Below the pieces are notes generated by a model. The model saw only the letters and a program-made list of their open reading frames with translations. It had not been told where the DNA came from and did no database searches. From the NCBI GenBank assembly GCA_945861165.1, contig CAMATO010000001.1:1-34483 (forward strand): 34,483 nt of DNA, written 5' to 3'. Positions 14,811 through 22,315 of the stretch are shown here, one piece after another. Position 1 is the stretch's first letter. Each line of letters starts with the position of its first letter. A program made the position numbers and the translations under genes. The stretch is from Bifidobacterium breve. Lineage in GTDB: Bacteria; Actinomycetota; Actinomycetes; S36-B12; UBA5976.

Positions 14811-15698
14811 ATGAAAACTAAAACTTCCACCAATTTTGCCCGCCGGATCAGTCTGGCAAACCTCATCGCCCAATCTCTGATCATTTTGACGGGGGCCATT
14901 GTTCGACTAACCGGTTCTGGACTGGGTTGTCCTACTTGGCCAAATTGTGCCCCCGGATCACTAATTCCCGTAGCTGAACAAGTTGAAGGTTTTCATAAAT
15001 ATATTGAGTTTGGGAATCGATTACTCACCTTTGCTGTGTTAGCAATTTCAATTGCACTTTTTGTCGTTGCATTAATGCGTAAAAAACGACAAATAATTTT
15101 ATGGGCAAGTTTGCCACTCATTGGCACCTTGTTACAGGCTGTATTAGGTGGCATTACTGTTTTGACTGGCTTAAACCCATTCACAGTGATGGCACATTTT
15201 CTCTTGTCGATTATTTTGGTAGCCATTTCAGTAAAAATATTTGCATACTTTAGTGAAAAAACCTATCAGTATAAATTGCCTAAGATTGTTGATTTTTATT
15301 TGCAAATTTTAACTTTAATTGGGTTTATCGTTATTGTGCTGGGCACAATAACTACAGGTTCAGGTCCTCACTCAGGAGATGAAATAGCGGCTAGATTTAA
15401 TCTGGATATGCGAGAAGTTGCTTGGTTGCACGCGGACTCAGTGCTCTTATTTATAGGGTTGGTAATTGGGTTACAAGTTATTACCCGATTAGATAAAGAT
15501 CTTTTCTATCTGCAAACAAATGCAAAAATTTTGCTCGCAATTTGTGTGATACAGGGTTTCTTAGGTTATGTGCAATGGTTTAGTTCCGTGCCTTGGATAT
15601 TAGTGTCAGTACATGTTGCCGGGGCAGTTATAACCTGGATTACCCTGGTTAATTTATCCCTGCACTCCAATAATTCTTTCTTGCACGGCCTTAAATAA
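14811..15698 (+). CDS. ctaA: Heme A synthase (COX15/CtaA family)
   Basis: A 295-residue membrane protein with about eight hydrophobic helices that oxidises the methyl group of heme O to make heme A for aa3-type oxidase. The conserved extracellular cysteine pair C40/C46 lies in SGLGCPTWPNC, followed by the heme-ligand segment HKYIEFGNRLL (H62, E66, N69, R70); later ligands are in MAHF, GPHSGD and WLHAD, and HVAGAV is near the end. All features fit the actinobacterial type. No ribosome binding site is seen; TAGACT at 14794-14799 could serve a very short leader. The last 45 bases overlap, antisense, the end of the ATP-grasp gene. Confidence 0.93.
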   Translation: MKTKTSTNFARRISLANLIAQSLIILTGAIVRLTGSGLGCPTWPNCAPGSLIPVAEQVEGFHKYIEFGNRLLTFAVLAISIALFVVALMRKKRQIILWASLPLIGTLLQAVLGGITVLTGLNPFTVMAHFLLSIILVAISVKIFAYFSEKTYQYKLPKIVDFYLQILTLIGFIVIVLGTITTGSGPHSGDEIAARFNLDMREVAWLHADSVLLFIGLVIGLQVITRLDKDLFYLQTNAKILLAICVIQGFLGYVQWFSSVPWILVSVHVAGAVITWITLVNLSLHSNNSFLHGLK

Positions 15699-16523
15699 TT
15701 CCAATCCAGCTGCTGGTCTAAATTCCATAAATAACCACGGTTCGGTTAATTCCAGTTCCATTAGAACAAGTTTTCCATCAAGTCTGACCACATCTACGCG
15801 GGCGAAAAGCAATTCCTCCCACTCAGTAACAGCCTTTGAAACTTTATTTACAATTTCAATAATTTCTGCATCTATTTCTGAACTACCCGCAGCATCACCA
15901 TGACCACCTTTTGTTAGAGCAGGCACCTTTTTGGCGACGTGGCTTATTTTGCCATTGATTACCACAATGGCTTTTTCCCCTTCTTCATCAACACTTTTTA
16001 CATATGGTTGAACAATTGCAATTTGGTTGTCTAGAAATATTCTCTCTAAATATTTGATCGCTTGATCAATACTTTCAGCCTTACCGGCCAGCCTTGCTCC
16101 TGATCCGATTGCAGGTTTTATGGCAATAGATTGCGCTTGAGAAAAAGCCCACTGCATGGCATCTTGAGCCTCTTTTAAATCATTTACAAATCGGGTGGGA
16201 ATTATTGGCACACCATGTTTTTCTAATATTTTCAAATATGCTTTGTCTGTGTTCCACTTCATAACTTCATAAGAATTAAATAATTTTATTTCTGATTCCA
16301 CTTTTTTAGTGAAATCTAAAAACTTGTCTCTTACTCCTACATAATCCCAAGTTGATCTTATTATTGCCGCATCAAATCCTGCCCAATTGATTGACTGATC
16401 ATTCCAATTGGCAAATACTAGCTCAATTCCTAATTCTTGTGCTGCTACTTTTGCAAATGGAATATCTAAATCCGGATCTGGATCATTAACATTTTCGTTT
16501 CCAACTACGTAAGCTATTTTCAT
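15654..16523 (-). CDS. ATP-grasp family ligase of unknown substrate
   Basis: A 289-residue soluble protein with the ATP-grasp fold. The N-terminal third has DLDIPFAKVAAQELGIE and AAIIRSTWDYVGVRDKFLDF; the RSTWDY segment recalls a group that includes the cycloserine cyclo-ligase DcsG. The middle has KWNTDKAYLKILEKHGVPIIPT and the ATP-lysine segment SIAIKPAIGSGARL. The C-terminal part has ARVDVVRLDGKLVLMELELTEPWLF, with acidic Mg-binding residues (MELE), and ends FRPAAGLELF. It would join a carboxylate to an amine or thiol using ATP, but no substrate can be named. It sits 3 bases after ctaB and is probably co-transcribed with it. No other biosynthetic genes are adjacent, so a cycloserine-like pathway is not supported. 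Confidence 0.85.
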   Translation of the reverse strand: MKIAYVVGNENVNDPDPDLDIPFAKVAAQELGIELVFANWNDQSINWAGFDAAIIRSTWDYVGVRDKFLDFTKKVESEIKLFNSYEVMKWNTDKAYLKILEKHGVPIIPTRFVNDLKEAQDAMQWAFSQAQSIAIKPAIGSGARLAGKAESIDQAIKYLERIFLDNQIAIVQPYVKSVDEEGEKAIVVINGKISHVAKKVPALTKGGHGDAAGSSEIDAEIIEIVNKVSKAVTEWEELLFARVDVVRLDGKLVLMELELTEPWLFMEFRPAAGLELFKAVQERIIGVQG

Positions 16524-16526
16524 CTT

Positions 16527-17462
16527 TTACAAGCTCAGCAGCGGATCAAGGCCAATAATTAGGAATAAAAGTGCCAAGTATGTGATTGACCCGTGAAATA
16601 ATTTCATGGGTTTAATATCAAAAGCATCACTCGAAGCACGTTTTTTTAGGGCGTAGACCTCTGCTAAAAATAAATATCCCAAGATAACTGCACTAATGAC
16701 ATAAAGTATTGATAATTCGCTAAAAAATGGCAAGACCAACGTGGTTATCACCATTAACCACGAATATAAAACTATTTGTTTGGTAACAACTTTTCTATCT
16801 GCAACTACCGGCAACATGGGAACACCAGCTTTGGCGTAATCATCCTTGTATTGCATAGACAGGGGCCAATAGTGAGGTGGTGTCCACCAAAAAACTATTA
16901 AGAAGAGAATTAGTGGTGCGATGCTAATTGAGTTAGTTACCGCAACCCAACCTATTAATACTGGAAAACAACCAGCTGCACCTCCCCAAACAATGTTTGA
17001 AGTTGTTCTTCGCTTCAGCAGTAATGTGTAAACGCAAACATAAAAAACAATCGCACTAGCTGCAAAGAATGCTGACAAAGTATTTACTTGACTAACCAAC
17101 CACATCACTGAAAGCAGTGAAAGAGTTAAACCTAGAGCAACTGCGCCTCTGACAGATATTTTTCCTGTGACAAGTCCACGATGTGCTGTGCGATCCATCA
17201 AGGCGTCAATATCTCTATCCACCACATTGTTTAATGCATTAGCACCACCTGCAGCCAACGATCCACCAATGAGAGTTGCTAAAACTAAATACCAATCTGG
17301 CCAACCATTCGATGCTAAAAACATTGTTGGCACAGTGGTAACAAGTAATAGTTCGATAATTCTTGGTTTGGTTAGAGCAACATAACTCTTAAACACCGTA
17401 TAAAAAGAATTGGAAAATGTTTCGAGCTCTACCGAAGTATTGGGGAAGGTGTTTTTTCTCAT
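16527..17462 (-). CDS. ctaB: Protoheme IX farnesyltransferase (heme O synthase)
   Basis: A 311-residue UbiA-family polyprenyltransferase with about nine membrane helices. It attaches a farnesyl group to heme B, the step before heme A synthase. The first Asp-rich motif is NNVVDRDIDALMDRT (prenyl-diphosphate Mg binding), followed by HRGLVTG; the second region is YKDDYAKAGVPMLPVV; WWTPPHYWPLS between them is diagnostic of CtaB. GGAG lies just ahead of the ATG. The gene is divergent from tkt across 113 bases, as I recall also in Streptomyces, and is followed by the ATP-grasp gene. Confidence 0.95.
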   Translation of the reverse strand: MRKNTFPNTSVELETFSNSFYTVFKSYVALTKPRIIELLLVTTVPTMFLASNGWPDWYLVLATLIGGSLAAGGANALNNVVDRDIDALMDRTAHRGLVTGKISVRGAVALGLTLSLLSVMWLVSQVNTLSAFFAASAIVFYVCVYTLLLKRRTTSNIVWGGAAGCFPVLIGWVAVTNSISIAPLILFLIVFWWTPPHYWPLSMQYKDDYAKAGVPMLPVVADRKVVTKQIVLYSWLMVITTLVLPFFSELSILYVISAVILGYLFLAEVYALKKRASSDAFDIKPMKLFHGSITYLALLFLIIGLDPLLSL

Positions 17463-17575
17463 CTCGCTCCAACGCTACCTGAATGTGTAATAGGGCGCGT
17501 TCCGTGGTTTGTGTGACCGGCAACTCATTAGGCTAGGAGCAGGCAAATACTCGAGAATTGGAATTTCTTAACTAG

Positions 17576-19624
17576 ATGAGTAACAACACTTGGACTGAAA
17601 TAGATGAAAAATCAGTAAATGTTGCCAGAGCTCTTGCCTTAGACGCTGTTGAATCTGCCGGACATGGACACCCAGGAACTGCCATGGCCTTAGCCCCTGT
17701 TGCTCACCTTTTGTTCCAAAAATTTATGAACCATTCCCCTGCTAATCCTGATTGGTTTGGTCGTGATCGTTTCATTTTGTCTTGTGGCCACGCCAGCATG
17801 CTCTTATATTCCCAACTTTTCCTAAATGGTTATGGACTTGAAATAGCAGATTTAAAGAATTTTAGAAAAATGAACAGTTTGACTCCTGGTCATCCCGAAT
17901 ACCAACACACCAAAGGTGTTGAGATGACAACTGGACCGCTAGGTCAAGGTCTAGCTTCTGCCGTAGGAATGGCAATAGCCTCACGATATTGGCGGAATTA
18001 TTTTGATGCTAAAACATCACCTAAGCAAAGCATTTTTGATAATTACATTTATGTTGTGGCAAGTGATGGTGATTTACAAGAAGGTGTTAGTTCTGAAGCT
18101 TCCTCACTAGCAGGACATTTAGGGTTAGCTAATTTGATTGTTATCTATGACGACAACCGAATCAGTATTGATGGAGACACCTCTCTTGCCTTCACTGAAG
18201 ATGTTGCTGCTCGTTATCAGGCCTATAACTGGGATGTCCACACCGTTGAATTAGGCCAAGATGGCAAAGTTGATGTGGTTAGTTTGGGTAAGGCTATAAA
18301 ACTTTCCCAACAGTCAGATAAACCAAGTTTTATCCGGTTAAAAACTATTATTGCCTGGCCGGCTCCTCAGGCCCGAAATACTGCAGCTGCACATGGCGCA
18401 CCACTTGGTGAATCAGAAACCAAATTTACCAAAGTAGCACTGGGTTTAGATCCTGAAAAACATTTTCAAGTTCCAGAAGAAGTTCTTAAATACACGCGCC
18501 AAAGTCAAACAAATGGTGCAATTAAATTTTCGGAATGGAATAAAAAGTTTGAGTTATGGGAAAAATCTAACCCGACATTAGCGAAAGAATTTCATAGACT
18601 AAGTAAGGGTGAATTAGTTTCAAATTTGACAGATTCCTTATCGGTTTTCGAACCTGGAAATAGTGTTGCCAGCAGAAAAAGTGGTGGCACCGTTTTGAAT
18701 GAACTGGCTAGCAAACTAGTTGAACTTGTGGGTGGATCTGCTGATCTTGCCGAAAGCAATGGAGTGGCTCTTAAAAATTCATTATCAATGCAAAGAATAA
18801 GTTCCCAGATTAAAGAATCATCCCCTGGTGGAAAATATTTACATTTTGGTATCAGAGAACATGCCATGGGTTCAATCATGAATGGTTTAGCCCTTTATGG
18901 TTTTACCAGACCTTTTGGCGCTACGTTTTTAATTTTTAGTGATTACCAAAAACCTGCCATAAGACTGGCAGCTCTAATGCAACTTCCTGTTACTTATGTT
19001 TGGACCCATGACTCAATTGGATTGGGTGAAGACGGACCAACCCATCAACCAGTGGAACAACTTTGGTCTTTACGATCTATTCCTGGGTTTTCAGTTGTTA
19101 GACCATGTGATGCTAATGAAGTAGCAATTAGTTGGCTTAAAATTATGGAAGATAGAAAACCAGCTGGAATTGTTCTTACCAGACAAAATATTCCCACTCT
19201 CGACAGAAAGATTTATGCTCCTGCAATAAACGCTAAAAAGGGAGCATACGTTTTACAAGATGCCCCCAACTCAAATCCTGAGGTAATACTTATTGCCACG
19301 GGTTCTGAAGTTCATTTAGCATTAGATGCTCAAAAAGAATTGAATGCGCAATCAATTAATACTCGGGTGGTATCGATGCCATGTGTGGAATGGTTCCAAG
19401 AGCAAGAACAAAGTTATCAAGAATCAGTGCTACCAAAAAATGTGAAAGTCAAAATTGCTATTGAAGCTGGATCAACTTTTGGTTGGTATCAGTTTGTAGG
19501 TCTTGAAGGTGGCGTTATTGGGCTTGACCACTACGGAGCAAGCGGTAAACCGGAACTGTTGTACAAAGAATTTGGAATTACAGTGGAAAAAATTGTTGCA
19601 AAGGTTAAAGAATTAAAGAAATAG
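17576..19624 (+). CDS. tkt: Transketolase
   Basis: A 682-residue thiamine-diphosphate enzyme of the non-oxidative pentose phosphate pathway, moving two-carbon units between sugar phosphates. Seen are GHGHPGTAMALAP, SCGHASMLLYSQ, GPLGQGLASAVGMA, the ThDP/Mg motif SDGDLQEGVSSEASS with YDDNRISIDG, the catalytic Glu in HFGIREHAMGSI, and the second-domain THDSIGLGEDGPTHQPVEQL. Length is normal. A possible -10 TAGGCT is at 17529-17534, with no good -35. The ribosome binding site is weak. No transaldolase or G6PDH gene follows, although these often do in actinobacteria; instead the gene ends 4 bases from convergent rbpA. Confidence 0.96.
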   Translation: MSNNTWTEIDEKSVNVARALALDAVESAGHGHPGTAMALAPVAHLLFQKFMNHSPANPDWFGRDRFILSCGHASMLLYSQLFLNGYGLEIADLKNFRKMNSLTPGHPEYQHTKGVEMTTGPLGQGLASAVGMAIASRYWRNYFDAKTSPKQSIFDNYIYVVASDGDLQEGVSSEASSLAGHLGLANLIVIYDDNRISIDGDTSLAFTEDVAARYQAYNWDVHTVELGQDGKVDVVSLGKAIKLSQQSDKPSFIRLKTIIAWPAPQARNTAAAHGAPLGESETKFTKVALGLDPEKHFQVPEEVLKYTRQSQTNGAIKFSEWNKKFELWEKSNPTLAKEFHRLSKGELVSNLTDSLSVFEPGNSVASRKSGGTVLNELASKLVELVGGSADLAESNGVALKNSLSMQRISSQIKESSPGGKYLHFGIREHAMGSIMNGLALYGFTRPFGATFLIFSDYQKPAIRLAALMQLPVTYVWTHDSIGLGEDGPTHQPVEQLWSLRSIPGFSVVRPCDANEVAISWLKIMEDRKPAGIVLTRQNIPTLDRKIYAPAINAKKGAYVLQDAPNSNPEVILIATGSEVHLALDAQKELNAQSINTRVVSMPCVEWFQEQEQSYQESVLPKNVKVKIAIEAGSTFGWYQFVGLEGGVIGLDHYGASGKPELLYKEFGITVEKIVAKVKELKK

Positions 19625-19628
19625 TTCT

Positions 19629-19964
19629 TTAACGATCTCCACGTAATTTATCGATAGCTTCAGCTAAAATTGCATCGCCATCTTTATCATCACGACGTTC
19701 TTTGACATAAGCTAAATGGGTTTTGTAAGGAACATTTACAACTGGTTTAGGTGGATTATCTTGATCTTGACCTGCTGGCCAACCACATCTAGGACAATCC
19801 CAAGTTTCAGGAATTGGTGCATCTACCGCAAAAGCTGGTCTGCTTTCATGACCGTGTGCGCAGTAAAAAGATAACCGAACTCGTGGTGCTGCATCTCCGC
19901 GCTCTGCTTCGCCCATCGGGCCTGCACCAACGCGACTTCCTCTGATTGCACTACCACCAGCCAT
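19629..19964 (-). CDS. rbpA: RNA polymerase-binding protein RbpA
   Basis: A 111-residue actinobacteria-specific transcription factor that binds RNA polymerase and group 1 sigma factors and helps open promoter DNA. The N-terminal tail contains AIRGSRVGAGPMG; the zinc-binding core is C35, H39 (YCAHGHE) and C57, C60 (TWDCPRCG); the C-terminal sigma-interacting part is THLAYVKERRDDKDGDAILA with EAIDKLRG. AAGGAG (19971-19976) 6 bases before the ATG is one of the strongest ribosome binding sites in the window and suggests high expression. It lies 17 bases after secG. It is a strong marker that this is an actinobacterium. Confidence 0.95.
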   Translation of the reverse strand: MAGGSAIRGSRVGAGPMGEAERGDAAPRVRLSFYCAHGHESRPAFAVDAPIPETWDCPRCGWPAGQDQDNPPKPVVNVPYKTHLAYVKERRDDKDGDAILAEAIDKLRGDR

Positions 19965-19981
19965 TTATTTCTCCTTTTTTA

Positions 19982-20221
19982 TTAAGCACTTAAAACTAAA
20001 CCAAGGCCAATTACACTGGCAGCCCATATAAATCCGATAGCAATTGTGAAACGGTCCAAGTTTTTTTCTGCCAAAGATGATCCACCCAGTGAAGAACTAA
20101 AACCGCCACCGAATAAATCTGACAAACCACCACCGCGACCTCTGTGCAAAAGAATTAAAAGTAAAAGTAAAAGATTAGTAATAACCAAAATGACACCTAA
20201 GGTCCAGGCAATAATCGTCAT
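19982..20221 (-). CDS. secG: Preprotein translocase subunit SecG
   Basis: A 79-residue membrane protein with two hydrophobic helices joined by the glycine-rich loop HRGRGGGLSDLFGGG, the SecG signature. It aids protein export through SecYEG. An in-frame TTG at 20243-20245 would add 8 residues, but the ATG at 20219-20221 gives the usual family N-terminus and a leader of suitable length after the promoter suggested at 20255-20283, so the ATG is preferred. secG after tpiA is standard order in actinobacteria. Confidence 0.93.
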   Translation of the reverse strand: MTIIAWTLGVILVITNLLLLLLILLHRGRGGGLSDLFGGGFSSSLGGSSLAEKNLDRFTIAIGFIWAASVIGLGLVLSA

Positions 20222-20254
20222 TATGTTTCTGACTAACCTTTCCAAAAATCGTCT

Positions 20255-20283
20255 AGTTAAAGGATACGACTCAGGTATGACAA
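20255..20283 (-). promoter_or_regulatory. Possible promoter for secG-rbpA
   Basis: On the minus strand TTGTCA (20278-20283), five of six matches to the -35 consensus, is followed after 17 bases by TTAACT (20255-20260), a weak -10. It lies downstream of tpiA and its palindromes and would give a leader of about 27 bases to the secG ATG. Confidence 0.4.
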
Positions 20284-20287
20284 ATTA

Positions 20288-20311
20288 AGGTCCCGGGACC
20301 TAGTGAGTCAC
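20288..20311. terminator. Paired palindromes after tpiA, terminator or operator
   Basis: AGGTCCCGGGACCT (20288-20301) is a perfect 14-base palindrome, and GTGAGTCAC (20303-20311) is a second short one directly beside it. Transcribed from tpiA, the first can fold as a 5-pair stem with a CCGG loop, followed by TTAATTTGTC, a poor U-tract. It could be a weak terminator separating tpiA from secG, or a protein-binding site ahead of the secG promoter. I cannot separate the two by sequence alone. Confidence 0.45.
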
Positions 20312-20316
20312 ACAAA

Positions 20317-21102
20317 TCATGGTTGATCTGGCCATCTAATGATGCGCAAGAATTCATCTGGATCAAGTGCTGCTCCACCAATAAGTGCGCCGTCTACATC
20401 TGGTTGTTCCATGATGGATTTCACGTTTCCAGCTTTCACTGAACCACCATAAAGAATGCGAACTTTTTCAGCCACATCTTGAGAATAAAGTTTGGCAACT
20501 TTTTGTCTAATTGCCATAGACATATCTTGTGCGTCTTGAGGTGTAGCAACTTCTCCGGTACCAATTGCCCACACAGGTTCATAGGCGATAACTAATTCAC
20601 CAACATAATTTGAGCGCACGTCTTTCAACGCTGCTTGTACTTGAGACAATGTGTGCTCCACAGCATTTCCTGCTTGTTTGATATCGAGAGTCTCACCCAC
20701 AGCAATCATTGGCACTAAATCGTTTTTGATGGCTGCTTTAACTTTGGCGTTTACACTTTCATCTGTTTCATGATGATAAGCACGTCGTTCGCTGTGACCG
20801 ATTAGCGCATATTTTACTCGTAATTTCTTTAACATTGATCCACTTATTTCACCGGTGTAAGCACCTGAATCATGAGCACTTATATCTTGAGCTCCATAAA
20901 CAATGCTTAAGTGATCTGCGTCGATAACTGTTTGTACTGAGCGAATATCAGTAAAAGGCGGAAAAATAGCAACTTCAGTGCGCGCATAATCTGCATCAAT
21001 AAGTGAGAAAGCCATCTTGTTCAAATAACCAATGGCCTCTAAATGATTCATATTCATCTTCCAATTACCAGCCATCACCGGCTGACGTTTTTCGTTTGTC
21101 AT
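20317..21102 (-). CDS. tpiA: Triosephosphate isomerase
   Basis: A 261-residue (beta/alpha)8 barrel that interconverts dihydroxyacetone phosphate and glyceraldehyde 3-phosphate. The active-site lysine is K15 in AGNWKMN, the electrophilic histidine is in ALIGHSERRAYHHE, the catalytic glutamate is in VIAYEPVWAIGTG, and the phosphate loop is in RILYGGSVKAGN with DGALIGGAALDP. All catalytic residues are present. Its start abuts the pgk stop with no base between, so gap-pgk-tpiA is a single transcription unit. Confidence 0.97.
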   Translation of the reverse strand: MTNEKRQPVMAGNWKMNMNHLEAIGYLNKMAFSLIDADYARTEVAIFPPFTDIRSVQTVIDADHLSIVYGAQDISAHDSGAYTGEISGSMLKKLRVKYALIGHSERRAYHHETDESVNAKVKAAIKNDLVPMIAVGETLDIKQAGNAVEHTLSQVQAALKDVRSNYVGELVIAYEPVWAIGTGEVATPQDAQDMSMAIRQKVAKLYSQDVAEKVRILYGGSVKAGNVKSIMEQPDVDGALIGGAALDPDEFLRIIRWPDQP

Positions 21103-22308
21103 TTATTCCTCTTCTAATACGGCTAAACCAGGCAAAACTTTTCCTTCTAGCAGTTCAAGTGAAGCGCCACCACCGGTGCTGATGTGATCAAACTTTGATT
21201 CATCTAGCCCTAACAATCTAATTGCAGCAGCAGAATCTCCCCCACCCACAACGCTATAGGCATTTGAGTCAGCAAGTGCCTGGGCAATAGTTTTTGTGCC
21301 CGCAGCAAATGCGTTTACTTCAAAAACTCCCATAGGGCCATTCCATACAACAGTTTTTGCGTCTTTTATTTTATTTGCAAAGATTTCGCCAGTTTTTGGT
21401 CCAATATCTAAACCCTTTTGACCTACCGGAATTTGTTGTGCATCAACAATATATACCAGTGCAGAGCCATCTAATTGCGCACAAATAACCACATCCACTG
21501 GCAAAACTATCTCGACATTTTTCTCTTTAGCTGTGATCATCAATTGTTTTACTTCGTCAATACGATCAACTTCGAGAAGTGAATCTCCGACTTCGAAACC
21601 TTGAGCTTTCAGAAAAGTAAAAGCCATTCCCCCACCAATGAGTAACTTGTCAACTTTGTTGATTAGGTTATTGATTACCCCTAATTTGTCACTAACTTTT
21701 GACCCTCCCAGTACAACCACATAAGGACGTTCTGGGTTGTTTAACACTTTTGCAAAAGCTTTTTGTTCTGCCTGCACTAAACGCCCAGCTGCTTTAGGCA
21801 ATAGTCGTGCAACATCAGTGACCGATGCTTGTTCTCTGTGTACTACTCCAAAACCATCAATCACAAAAACATCAGCCAATGAGGCAAGAATTTGAGCCAA
21901 TCTAATTCTTTCGACATTGTCTTTACTGGTTTCATCTTTTTCAAATCTTATGTTTTCAACCATGGCAACTTCGCCAGGTTGTAAGGCGTTAACAGTTTTT
22001 AAAGTATTGGCGTCATTTAAATTTTCAATAAATTGAATGGGAGTATTTAGTAGTTCACCCAGTCTTTTTGCTATTGGTTTTAGTGACAATTCAGGTTTTC
22101 TTTCACCTTTGGGACGTCCCAGGTGAGCCAAAATGATAATTTTTGCTTTCTTGTCTCTTAAATTATTAATGGTGGTAACACTTGCTTTTAGTCGACCATC
22201 ATCAGTTATTTGCATTACACCCGAAGTATCTTGCTTCATAGGGGCATTTAAATCAGCGCGTAATAATACGCGCTGATTTGTTACCTCAATATCGTCAATT
22301 GTTTTCAT
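21103..22308 (-). CDS. pgk: Phosphoglycerate kinase
   Basis: A 401-residue glycolytic kinase that makes ATP from 1,3-bisphosphoglycerate. The N-terminal substrate-binding block is RVLLRADLNAPM, followed by HLGRPKGERKPELSLKPIA; the hinge region has VVLGGSKVSDKLGV; the nucleotide-binding end is VVGGGDSAAAIR with HISTGGGASLELLEG. The open frame runs 9 codons further into gap (TTG start), but the ATG at 22306-22308 gives the normal N-terminus and leaves a 7-base gap after gap. No clear ribosome binding site is seen, so translation may depend on ribosomes arriving from gap. Confidence 0.96.
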   Translation of the reverse strand: MKTIDDIEVTNQRVLLRADLNAPMKQDTSGVMQITDDGRLKASVTTINNLRDKKAKIIILAHLGRPKGERKPELSLKPIAKRLGELLNTPIQFIENLNDANTLKTVNALQPGEVAMVENIRFEKDETSKDNVERIRLAQILASLADVFVIDGFGVVHREQASVTDVARLLPKAAGRLVQAEQKAFAKVLNNPERPYVVVLGGSKVSDKLGVINNLINKVDKLLIGGGMAFTFLKAQGFEVGDSLLEVDRIDEVKQLMITAKEKNVEIVLPVDVVICAQLDGSALVYIVDAQQIPVGQKGLDIGPKTGEIFANKIKDAKTVVWNGPMGVFEVNAFAAGTKTIAQALADSNAYSVVGGGDSAAAIRLLGLDESKFDHISTGGGASLELLEGKVLPGLAVLEEE

Positions 22309-22315
22309 TAATGAA

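Noticed and set aside
15654..16523. Cycloserine-type biosynthetic cluster based on the ATP-grasp gene
   Set aside because: None of the partner genes (arginase-like, racemase, serine acetyltransferase, heme hydroxylase) is present; neighbours are heme A synthesis genes.
20222..20245. TTG start for secG
   Set aside because: It would leave almost no leader after the suggested promoter and adds residues not usual in SecG; the downstream ATG fits better.
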